Below, piece by piece: positions 1-7,147 of a DNA stretch of 64,000 bases. A model generated the notes under the pieces. That model was given only the letters and a program-made list of their open reading frames with translations, had not been told where the DNA came from and made no database searches. The translations under genes and the position numbers were made by a program. Position 1 is the first letter of the stretch. Every line of letters starts with the position of its first letter. Location: the NCBI RefSeq assembly GCF_043555935.1, contig NZ_JBIGIB010000004.1, positions 186,001 to 250,000 of the forward strand. The letters run 5' to 3'. The DNA is from Pelomonas baiyunensis. Its GTDB lineage: Bacteria; Pseudomonadota; Gammaproteobacteria; Burkholderiales; Burkholderiaceae_C.

Positions 1-74
1 TCCGCGGTTTCAATTTCTTCCTGGAAGAGGCCGCCCTTCAGGCGTCCGTTGTCCAGCGTGAATACGTTCAGCAT
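1..74 (-). CDS. corA: CorA-type magnesium transporter, N-terminal fragment
   Basis: Partial gene entering from the left edge; only the first 24 codons are inside the window. The minus-strand ATG is at 74-72 and the peptide begins MLNVFTLDNGRL and continues to FQEEIE. This is the usual opening of betaproteobacterial CorA proteins, which are inner-membrane pentameric Mg2+/Co2+ channels. The call rests on that short N-terminus alone, since the pore motif (GMN) lies outside. It is divergent from hpf, with a 413-bp spacer. In many relatives rpoN, not corA, sits upstream of hpf. Confidence 0.65.
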   Translation of the reverse strand, partial: MLNVFTLDNGRLKGGLFQEEIETA

Positions 75-487
75 GCCTCGTCTCCGGCATCGGCAAAGCG
101 GGGGGACGACGGTGCGCCGTCCGGGGTGGGGTTCAGGTCAACCGTCTCACTCCGGGCGGCAGGGCCAGCAACGGGCCGCAGGCTGCGGGAGCGGACGGTC
201 ACCGAGGGTGATCGCTGTCCAAGAAGCTCTCCTAGGGGGAATAGCCAAGGATTATTGCACCGCCACAAGCGTGAAAGAAGGCGCAAAAACCTGAGCCCGA
301 AGGCCGCAAAGCCGGCCTGTCATCCCCTTGTCACGCCGCCACTTCGCGCGCACACTGGGCTCGTCGATTTCCCCACTCCCACCCACCTCCGCTACCCGAA
401 AAGACCCTCCTCCCCTCCTCCCTTTCGTCTCGGTTTCTTCGTATTTCCGGTTCGTTTTCCCGACCCATTCCTCTGAAAGGAGGCTTT
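75..487. promoter_or_regulatory. Divergent corA/hpf spacer with pyrimidine-rich hpf leader
   Basis: 413 bp without a supported gene. The right half (about 360-473) is strikingly C/T-rich on the plus strand. Within it, 417-426 reads CCTCCCTTTC, which apart from one extra C is the complement of GAAAGGAGG at 475-483, the ribosome binding site of hpf. The leader could therefore fold over the Shine-Dalgarno sequence. I could not place a convincing -35/-10 pair for either gene. Confidence 0.4.
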
Positions 488-829
488 ATGAATCTGACGA
501 TCAGTGGCCATCATCTCGAAGTCACCCCAGCCCTGCGCGAGTACGTGCTGACCAAGCTGGACCGTGTGACCCGCCACTTCGATCAGGTCGTTGACATCAA
601 CGTCCTGCTGACCGTGGAGAAGCAAAAGGAGAAGGACCGCCGACAGCGAGCTGAAGTGACGCTGCACGTGAAAGGTCGCGACATCTTTGTGGAGCAGTCC
701 CACGAGGACCTCTACGCCGCCATTGATCAACTGATGGACAAGCTGGACCGCCAGGTCTGCCGGCACAAGGACAAGGTGCAAGACCACCACCACGCCTCGG
801 CCAAGCGCCTGGATATTCCGGCGCCTTGA
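488..829 (+). CDS. hpf: Ribosome hibernation promoting factor, short form
   Basis: A 113-residue HPF/RaiA-family protein. These bind the 30S decoding and mRNA channel in slow growth and promote 100S dimers or protect idle ribosomes. The full S30AE-type domain is visible: MNLTISGHHLEVTPALREYV at the start, the EVTLHVKGRDIFVEQSHEDLY core, and a His-rich tail (DHHHAS). The length matches the short form, which lacks the extra C-terminal dimerisation domain. The start ATG follows a strong AAAGGAGG. It is the first gene of an hpf-ptsN-hprK string typical of Burkholderiales; a terminator follows immediately, so ptsN probably has its own promoter. Confidence 0.95.
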   Translation: MNLTISGHHLEVTPALREYVLTKLDRVTRHFDQVVDINVLLTVEKQKEKDRRQRAEVTLHVKGRDIFVEQSHEDLYAAIDQLMDKLDRQVCRHKDKVQDHHHASAKRLDIPAP

Positions 830-849
830 CCCTTGACGGGTCTCACCGA

Positions 850-875
850 GCGGCCTGCGGGCCGCTTTTGTTTTT
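850..875 (+). terminator. Intrinsic terminator after hpf
   Basis: GCGGCC / GGCCGC stem with a short TGCG loop at 850-865, followed by TTTTGTTTTT. It lies 20 bp after the hpf stop. Confidence 0.85.
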
Positions 876-1010
876 CCGCGCCGGATAGCGCTGTCAGCTC
901 CACGCCAGCCGATGTTGCTGCAGTGCCGCAAAAACCCGCATTCGAGGGCTCGCAGCCAGCTTTTCCACGGGTCTAGGGCTGCGCGCTCACCGCAAATCGG
1001 CGCGCGGTTC

Positions 1011-1016
1011 CATAAT
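1011..1016 (+). promoter_or_regulatory. Candidate -10 element for ptsN
   Basis: CATAAT at 1011-1016, about 75 bp before the ptsN start, in the spacer after the hpf terminator. No good -35 hexamer is visible at the matching distance, so this is weak. Confidence 0.25.
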
Positions 1017-1090
1017 CCGTGGCTCTGATTGACCCATACGCCCGGCTGCGGCCGCGCCCACCAGGCGCCCCCGACGCTCGGCCCCAGCCC

Positions 1091-1561
1091 ATGAACCGTC
1101 TCGCCGCCATCCTGCCCGCCGACAACGTGTTGGTGAATGTGGATGCGTCCAGCAAGAAACGCGCCTTCGAACACGCCGGCCTGCTGTTCGAGAACCATCA
1201 CCAGATGGCGCGCGCCCTGGTCACCGACAACCTCTTCGCCCGCGAACGCCTGGGCTCGACCGGCCTCGGCCACGGCGTGGCCATCCCGCACGGCCGCGTC
1301 AAGGGTCTGAAGAATCCGCTGGCCGCCGTGCTGCGCCTGCAGCAGCCGATCGCCTTCGACGCCCCGGACGACGAGCCGGTCAGCCTGCTGATCTTCCTGC
1401 TCGTGCCCGAAGCGGCCACGCAGCGGCACCTGGAAATCCTGTCCGAAATCGCTGAAATGCTGTCGGACCGCGAACTGCGCGAGCAACTCAAGACCGAAGC
1501 CGACGCGGCCACGCTGCACAAGCTGATTGCCGCCTGGGAACCGCTGAAGTCCGTCGCCTGA
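1091..1561 (+). CDS. ptsN: PTS IIA-like nitrogen regulatory protein (EIIA-Ntr)
   Basis: A 156-residue EIIA-Ntr. It is the final phosphoacceptor of the nitrogen PTS (PtsP-NPr-PtsN), which links nitrogen/carbon status to potassium uptake and stress responses. The phosphorylated histidine is His67 in GHGVAIPHGR, and the LLFENHH and EIAEMLSD segments are characteristic. The frame is open back to 1019, but MNRLAAILPADNVLV at 1091 matches the usual family N-terminus, so I use that start. It lies upstream of hprK, as in relatives. Confidence 0.93.
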   Translation: MNRLAAILPADNVLVNVDASSKKRAFEHAGLLFENHHQMARALVTDNLFARERLGSTGLGHGVAIPHGRVKGLKNPLAAVLRLQQPIAFDAPDDEPVSLLIFLLVPEAATQRHLEILSEIAEMLSDRELREQLKTEADAATLHKLIAAWEPLKSVA

Positions 1562-1626
1562 GGTCGCGCCCGGCGCGCGACCCGCTCCGTCCTCCCATCC
1601 GGCCTGACTCCCGGCCCTGACGCGCC

Positions 1627-2583
1627 ATGAAACCCTCCTCCATCAGCGCCGAGCGCCTGTTCGAAGAACACCGCGAGGCCCTGCGCTGGGAGTGGATCGC
1701 GGGTCACGCCCACCCGGAGCGCCGCTTCGATGAAGCCGCCGTGCGCGACGCGCAAAGCGCCGCCGACCTCGTGGGCTACCTGAACTACATCCACCCCTAC
1801 CGGGTGCAGATCGTGGGCCGCCGCGAGGTGGCGTACCTCAGCCAGGAAAGCACGGAAATCCAGGACCGGCGCATCTCGCGTATCGTGACCCTGGAGCCGC
1901 CGGTCATCATCATCGCGGACGACTCCGTGCCCCCGCCCCGCCTGGTGGCGATGTGCGACCGCGCAGAGATCCCGCTGTTCCGCACCAACGAGTCCGCGGG
2001 TCATGTCATCGACCTCGTGCGGGGCTACCTGTCGCAGCTGTTCGCCAACCGCACCACGCGCCACGGCGTCTTCATGGACATCCTGGGGCTGGGCGTGCTG
2101 CTGACCGGCGAATCCGGCCTGGGCAAGAGCGAACTTGGCCTGGAGCTGATCTCGCGCGGCCACGGCCTGGTGGCCGACGATGCGGTGGACTTCTTCCGCA
2201 TCGCGCAAACTGCCATCGAAGGCCGCTGCCCCGAGCTGCTGCTGAACCTGCTGGAGGTGCGCGGCATCGGGCTGCTGGACATCAAGGCCATCTTTGGCGA
2301 GACCGCCGTGCGCCGCAAGATGCGCCTCAAGCTCATCGTGCACCTGGTGCGCAAGGAGACGATGGAGCGTGACTTCGAGCGCTTGCCTTACGAGCCGCTG
2401 TACGAAGAGGTGCTCGGCATGCCGGTGCGCAAGGTCGTCATCGCCGTGGACGCCGGCCGCAACCTCGCCGTGCTGGTGGAGGCCGCCGTGCGCAACACCA
2501 TCCTGCAACTGCGCGGCATCGACACCTACAAGGAATTCGTCGAGCGCCACCAGCGCGCCATCGACAACGGCTCTCTCGATTGA
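1627..2583 (+). CDS. hprK: HPr kinase/phosphorylase
   Basis: A 318-residue bifunctional enzyme that phosphorylates HPr on serine and dephosphorylates P-Ser-HPr. The Walker A loop is GESGLGKS at residues 161-168, preceded by the conserved RHGVFMD block (His146) and followed by LVADDAVDF and the EVRGIGLLDIKAIFG signature. Length and domain order are normal: N-terminal domain about 1-135, kinase domain about 136-310. Its stop overlaps the presumed start of nadV by 4 bp, so the two are probably cotranslated. In most Burkholderiales rapZ follows hprK; here it does not. Confidence 0.95.
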   Translation: MKPSSISAERLFEEHREALRWEWIAGHAHPERRFDEAAVRDAQSAADLVGYLNYIHPYRVQIVGRREVAYLSQESTEIQDRRISRIVTLEPPVIIIADDSVPPPRLVAMCDRAEIPLFRTNESAGHVIDLVRGYLSQLFANRTTRHGVFMDILGLGVLLTGESGLGKSELGLELISRGHGLVADDAVDFFRIAQTAIEGRCPELLLNLLEVRGIGLLDIKAIFGETAVRRKMRLKLIVHLVRKETMERDFERLPYEPLYEEVLGMPVRKVVIAVDAGRNLAVLVEAAVRNTILQLRGIDTYKEFVERHQRAIDNGSLD

Positions 2584-4001
2584 CCCCCTTGAACAGTTTT
2601 GGCGACATCGCCCGCCTGCTGATCCTCAACACGGACAGCTACAAGGCCAGCCACTGGTTGCAGTACCCGCCGGGCACGCAAACCGTCTTCAGCTACATCG
2701 AGGCCCGCGGCGGCACGCTGCCCTACACCGTCTTCTTCGGGCTGCAGGCGCTGCTCAAGGAGTACTTCACCCGCCCGATCACCGCGGACGACGTGGCGCT
2801 GGCGGCCGAGGTGTGCGCCGGGCATGGCGTGCCCTTCCATCGTGAAGGCTGGCTGCACATCGTCCACGCCCACGGCGGGCGGCTGCCGCTGCGCATCCGA
2901 GCGGTGCCCGAGGGCACGGTGGTGCCGGTGCAGCACGCGTTGGTCACGGTCGAGAACACCGACCCGGCCTGCGCCTGGCTCACCAGCTACGTGGAAACCG
3001 CACTGCTGCGCGTGTGGTACCCCACCACCGTGGCCACGCACAGCCACGCCACCCGGCAATTGATCGCCACTTCCCTGGCGCGCACCGGCGACCCCGCCGG
3101 CCTGCCGTTCAAGCTGCACGACTTCGGCGCCCGCGGCGTGTCGTCACTGGAGTCCGCCCTGCTCGGCGGCATGGCGCACCTCGTCAATTTCCAAGGCACG
3201 GACACCCTCACGGCCGTGCTGGGCGCCCGCGTGTACTACCGCGAGCCCATGGCCGGCTACTCCATCCCCGCGGCTGAACACAGCACCATCACCGCCTGGG
3301 GGCGTGACGGCGAACTGGCCGCCTACCGCAACATGCTGCGCCAGTTCGGCCGCCCGGGCGCCCTGCTGGCCGTGGTGTCCGACTCCTACGACCTGGACGC
3401 CGCCGTGTCCCGCCTGTGGGGTACCGAGTTGCGCGACGAAGTCATCGCCAGCGGGGCCACCGTTGTGATCCGCCCGGACAGCGGCAACCCCACCGAGGTC
3501 GTGCTGCGCACCGTGCAATCCCTCGACCGCGCCTTTGGCAGCACCGTCAACGCCAAGGGCTTCCGTGTGCTGAACCATGTGCGCGTGATCCAGGGCGACG
3601 GCATCACGCGCGAGTCCATCGCCGCCATCTTGGCCGCGCTGGAAGCCGCCGGCTACTCGGCTGACAACGCCGCTTTCGGCCAGGGCGGCGCGCTGCTTCA
3701 ACAGGTCAACCGCGACACCCTCGGCTTCGCCATGAAAGCCTCGGCCGTGCAGGTGCATGGCGCCTGGCGAGAGGTGTTCAAGGCCCCCGCCACCGACCCC
3801 GGCAAACGCAGCAAGGCCGGTCGCCTGGACCTGCTCACACAAGCGGGCCGCTTCCTGACGCTGCCGGACGGCTCCGAAGCCTGGCATCAAGCCCGACGGG
3901 ACGGCGCCACCTCGGCCCTGCGCACCGTGTTCGAGAACGGCGAGCTGTGCGTGGATGACGATTTCGCCACCATCCGTGCGCGCGCTGCCGCGGGCGGCTG
4001 A
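2580..4001 (+). CDS. nadV: Nicotinamide phosphoribosyltransferase (NAMPT/NadV family)
   Basis: A 473-residue enzyme expected to convert nicotinamide and PRPP to NMN, a one-step NAD salvage route. The protein parallels animal NAMPT closely: NTDSYKASHW near the N-terminus, HDFGARGVSS (Arg185), NFQGTDTL (Asp208, the residue that favours the amide substrate), PAAEHSTITAW (His234, the phosphorylated catalytic histidine) and IRPDSGNP (Asp300). This separates it from the commoner nicotinate enzyme PncB. No ATG precedes the conserved region; TTG at 2580 overlaps the hprK stop, and TTG at 2589 is an alternative. No clear ribosome binding site is visible, so translational coupling to hprK is likely. 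Confidence 0.9.
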   Translation: MTPLNSFGDIARLLILNTDSYKASHWLQYPPGTQTVFSYIEARGGTLPYTVFFGLQALLKEYFTRPITADDVALAAEVCAGHGVPFHREGWLHIVHAHGGRLPLRIRAVPEGTVVPVQHALVTVENTDPACAWLTSYVETALLRVWYPTTVATHSHATRQLIATSLARTGDPAGLPFKLHDFGARGVSSLESALLGGMAHLVNFQGTDTLTAVLGARVYYREPMAGYSIPAAEHSTITAWGRDGELAAYRNMLRQFGRPGALLAVVSDSYDLDAAVSRLWGTELRDEVIASGATVVIRPDSGNPTEVVLRTVQSLDRAFGSTVNAKGFRVLNHVRVIQGDGITRESIAAILAALEAAGYSADNAAFGQGGALLQQVNRDTLGFAMKASAVQVHGAWREVFKAPATDPGKRSKAGRLDLLTQAGRFLTLPDGSEAWHQARRDGATSALRTVFENGELCVDDDFATIRARAAAGG

Positions 4002-4009
4002 GGTCTGAT

Positions 4010-4038
4010 CGGCTGCCCCGTTGAACGGCAGTCAGCCG
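4010..4038 (+). terminator. Hairpin between convergent nadV and fur
   Basis: CGGCTG at 4010-4015 pairs with CAGCCG at 4033-4038, with an inner TGCC/GGCA pairing. No T-run follows on the plus strand. It may end nadV transcription, but it is not a classic terminator. Confidence 0.4.
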
Positions 4039-4055
4039 TTGGGGGGGGCCGTGGC

Positions 4056-4496
4056 TCAACCGCGGTTCGGGCAGTCTGTCTTCACGCAGGTGGCGTACAG
4101 CGCCAGCGAGTGCTCCTGCAAATGGAAGCCCCGCTCGCTGGCCACGGCGTGCTGGCGCTCTTCAATGCCCGGATCGAAAAACTCCTCGACCTTGCCGCAG
4201 TTCAGGCAGACGAGGTGGTCGTGGTGGTGGCCCTCGTTGAGCTCATACACCGCCTTGCCCGTCTCGAAGTGGTTGCGGCTGAGCAAACCGGCCTGCTCGA
4301 ACTGCTGCAGCACCCGGTACACGGTCGCCAGGCCAATGTCGGCCCCCTCGCCCAGCAAAGCCTTGTAAACATCTTCCGCGGTCATGTGACGCTGGGCCGA
4401 GCGCTGGAAGATCTCCAGGATCTTGATGCGCGGCAGCGTCGCCTTGAGGCCGCTGTTCTTGATGTCGCTGGTCTGGTTCTTGGGAGAGGAAGGCAT
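4056..4496 (-). CDS. fur: Ferric uptake regulator Fur
   Basis: A 146-residue Fe2+-dependent repressor of iron uptake genes. The winged-helix DNA-binding domain occupies about residues 15-85 (LPRIKILEIF, IGLATVYRVLQQF), followed by the metal-binding and dimerisation domain with HHHDH at 90-94. Cys97/Cys100 (CLNC) and Cys137/Cys142 form the structural zinc pairs. The N-terminus MPSSPKNQTSDIKNSGLKAT is normal for betaproteobacteria. It is divergent from bamE across 106 bp, the usual Burkholderiales arrangement. Confidence 0.97.
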   Translation of the reverse strand: MPSSPKNQTSDIKNSGLKATLPRIKILEIFQRSAQRHMTAEDVYKALLGEGADIGLATVYRVLQQFEQAGLLSRNHFETGKAVYELNEGHHHDHLVCLNCGKVEEFFDPGIEERQHAVASERGFHLQEHSLALYATCVKTDCPNRG

Positions 4497-4602
4497 GGTG
4501 CGTCAGGGCCGGGAGGCCCGCAGGGGCCACCGCTAGAATCCATCGGATCATAGCCAGCCGGGTTCCCGGCGAGCATTTTTCGTCCCTTCTGACAGCCGCC
4601 TG

Positions 4603-5172
4603 ATGCGTCCCCTGCTTGCCTCTCTTCCGCTGCTTGCGCTGCTCGGCGGCTGCTCCTACCTGCCCACCTGGGACTCCCTGCCCTCCGTCACCGGCGAGAA
4701 GGTGCTGGGCCTGGTGACCCCCTACCGCGTGGAAGTGGTGCAGGGCAACGTGCTCACCAAAGAAATGGTGGCGCGCGTCAAGCCCGGCATGCCCAAGGCC
4801 CAGGTGCGTGACCTGCTGGGCTCGCCGCTGCTGACCGACGTCTTCCACGAAGCCCGCTGGGACTACGTCTTCACCATCCGCCGCCAAGGTGCGCCCGAGC
4901 AGCAACGCCTGGTGGTCGCGGAGTTCGACGGCGAACGCCTCAAGGCGCTGACCGTGCCCGACGACCTGCCCACCGAGCAGGAATTCGTCGCCTCGGTGAA
5001 CACCTTCAAGCCCACGCGCAGCCAGCCCAAGCTGGCCTTGACCGACGCCGAGCGCAGCGCCTTGCCGCCGCCCAAGAAGAGCACCGAGGCCGCCCCCACC
5101 GCAGCGGCGGAAGGCCCGGCGCCGGGCCGCATCTACCCGCCGCTGGAAAGCAAGACCGGAGCCGGCTCATGA
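4603..5172 (+). CDS. bamE: Outer membrane assembly lipoprotein BamE (SmpA/OmlA)
   Basis: A 189-residue lipoprotein of the BAM complex, which inserts beta-barrel proteins into the outer membrane. The signal peptide ends in a lipobox LLGGC with Cys17 as the lipid-modified residue. The SmpA/OmlA core is visible as VKPGMPKAQVRDLLGSPLL followed by DVFHEARWDYVFTIRR. The tail after about residue 130 is Pro/Ala-rich and longer than in E. coli, as is common in this order. Its TGA overlaps the dapB ATG (ATGA), so the two are coupled. Confidence 0.93.
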   Translation: MRPLLASLPLLALLGGCSYLPTWDSLPSVTGEKVLGLVTPYRVEVVQGNVLTKEMVARVKPGMPKAQVRDLLGSPLLTDVFHEARWDYVFTIRRQGAPEQQRLVVAEFDGERLKALTVPDDLPTEQEFVASVNTFKPTRSQPKLALTDAERSALPPPKKSTEAAPTAAAEGPAPGRIYPPLESKTGAGS

Positions 5173-5906
5173 TCCGCGTGGCCGTGATGGGCGCCTCCGG
5201 GCGCATGGGCAAGATGCTGATCGAGGCCGTGGAAGCGGCCGACGACTGCACGCTGCACGTGACGCTCGACAAGGGCGACGACGTGCGGGCCGGCCTGGCC
5301 GGCGCCGACGTGATGATCGACTTCACCCGCCCGGAAGCCACGCTGGCCCACTTGGCCGTGTGCGCCGACTTGGGCGTGAAGGCCGTCATCGGCACCACCG
5401 GCTTTGACGACGCCCAGAAGGCCGAGATCGCCAAGCACGCCGAACGCACCGCCATCGTCTTTGCGCCCAACATGAGCGTGGGCGTGAACGTGGTGCTCAA
5501 GCTGCTGGACATGGCCGCCCGCGCGCTGGCCGAGGGCTACGACATCGAAATCGTCGAGGCCCACCACCGCATGAAGGTCGACGCGCCCAGCGGCACCGCG
5601 CTGCAGATGGGGCAGGTCGTGGCCGACGCCATCGGCCGCGACCTGAAGGCCTGCGCCGTGTACGGGCGCGAAGGCGTGACCGGCGTGCGCGACCCGTCCA
5701 CCATCGGCTTCGCCACGGTGCGCGGCGGCGACATCATTGGCGACCACACCGTGCTGTTTGCCGGCATCGGCGAGCGCATCGAGGTCAGCCACAAGGCCAC
5801 CAACCGCACCATCTACGCTCAGGGCAGCCTGCGCTGCGCCCGCTTCCTGGCGGGCGGCAAGGCGGCGGGGCTGTACGGCATGAACGACGTGCTGGGCTTC
5901 GCCTGA
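5169..5906 (+). CDS. dapB: 4-hydroxy-tetrahydrodipicolinate reductase
   Basis: A 245-residue NAD(P)H-dependent reductase of the diaminopimelate/lysine pathway. The Rossmann loop is VMGASGRMG at residues 6-14, the GTTGF motif lies near 75-79, and the catalytic signature EAHHRMKVDAPSGT spans 130-143, with His132/His133 and Lys136. It is shorter than the E. coli enzyme (273) but complete. It overlaps bamE by 4 bp and is followed by exbB after 2 bp, so bamE-dapB-exbB-exbD probably form one transcription unit. Confidence 0.96.
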   Translation: MIRVAVMGASGRMGKMLIEAVEAADDCTLHVTLDKGDDVRAGLAGADVMIDFTRPEATLAHLAVCADLGVKAVIGTTGFDDAQKAEIAKHAERTAIVFAPNMSVGVNVVLKLLDMAARALAEGYDIEIVEAHHRMKVDAPSGTALQMGQVVADAIGRDLKACAVYGREGVTGVRDPSTIGFATVRGGDIIGDHTVLFAGIGERIEVSHKATNRTIYAQGSLRCARFLAGGKAAGLYGMNDVLGFA

Positions 5907-5908
5907 CC

Positions 5909-6553
5909 ATGCTGGGCTTCGCCGACTACTGGGCCCAAAGCGACGCCATCGGCCGCGTCGTGGCCCTGGTGCTGCTGGCCATGTCGGTCAGCGCCTGGGC
6001 GCTGATCCTGTGGAAGACCTGGCTGCTGCACCGCGCCCGCCGCGGCCTGCTGCGTGCGGTGCCGGCCTTTTGGGCCGCTGCCGGCGTGCCGGAAGGCCGC
6101 CAAGCGCTGCTGAATTTCGACACCGAGCAGGTCGCCCTGCCGCTGCTGGACGCCGCCACCGCGCCCACGCAAACCGCCACGTTGGACGCCGCTGGCAAGT
6201 CGGAAAGCCGCCTCACCCGCCGCCTGCGCGATGCCCTGCACGCGGTGCTGGCGCGACTGCAATTCGGTCAGGTGGTGCTCGCCTCCATCGGCGCCACCGC
6301 GCCCTTCGTGGGCCTGTTCGGCACGGTCTGGGGCATCTACCACGCGCTGCTGAGCATCTCGGCGGCCGGCAACATCACCATCGAGAAGATCTCCGGCCCG
6401 GTGGGCGAAGCGCTGGTGATGACCGCGGCCGGCCTGGCCGTGGCCATTCCCGCGGTGCTGGCCTACAACGTGTTCGGCAAGATGGTGGCCGCCTGCGAGG
6501 CCGATCTGGAAGGTTTCGCGCACGACCTGCGCGACTTGCTGGACCCCGCCTGA
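5909..6553 (+). CDS. exbB: ExbB/TolQ/MotA-family proton channel subunit
   Basis: A 214-residue inner-membrane protein. One transmembrane segment lies near residues 15-33, and two more lie in the conserved core (LASIGATAPFVGLFGTVWGI and the following VMTAAGLAVAIPAVLAYNVF). The GLFGTVWG motif is diagnostic of ExbB/TolQ. With ExbD it should use the proton gradient to energise TonB-dependent transport or a related cell-envelope process. exbD follows after 46 bp, but no tonB gene is in the window. The ExbB rather than TolQ call rests on the ExbD neighbour and the absence of tol genes. Confidence 0.9.
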   Translation: MLGFADYWAQSDAIGRVVALVLLAMSVSAWALILWKTWLLHRARRGLLRAVPAFWAAAGVPEGRQALLNFDTEQVALPLLDAATAPTQTATLDAAGKSESRLTRRLRDALHAVLARLQFGQVVLASIGATAPFVGLFGTVWGIYHALLSISAAGNITIEKISGPVGEALVMTAAGLAVAIPAVLAYNVFGKMVAACEADLEGFAHDLRDLLDPA

Positions 6554-6599
6554 TGCGCGCCGAGCGACGCTCCGCTCCGACGCCGCGCGAGAGGCGGGC

Positions 6600-7025
<426 letters not shown>

Positions 7026-7099
7026 GCCCAGGGGCGCATGAGGCGCCACCTACAATTTGTGCAAACTTCTTTGCCCCCAAGGCTCGCTGTTGCTCGCTG

Positions 7100-7143
7100 C
7101 TCCCCGAGGGGGGTGTCAGGGGCTTCGGGCGGCCCGGCCCTCC
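7100..7143. repeat. GC-rich palindromic intergenic element, copy A
   Basis: Sits in the 122-bp exbD/leuS spacer. Core TCCCCGAGGGG followed about 12 bp later by GGGCGGCCCGGCC. Similar cores occur at 20060-20097 and 40475-40500, always outside the conserved housekeeping genes, which suggests a dispersed repeat family. The last bases abut the leuS start region. Confidence 0.45.
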
Positions 7144-7147
7144 TGAC

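Noticed and set aside
1019..1090. Longer ptsN start at 1019
   Set aside because: The 24 extra residues are Pro/Arg-rich and absent from the family; MNRLAAILP at 1091 is the usual start.
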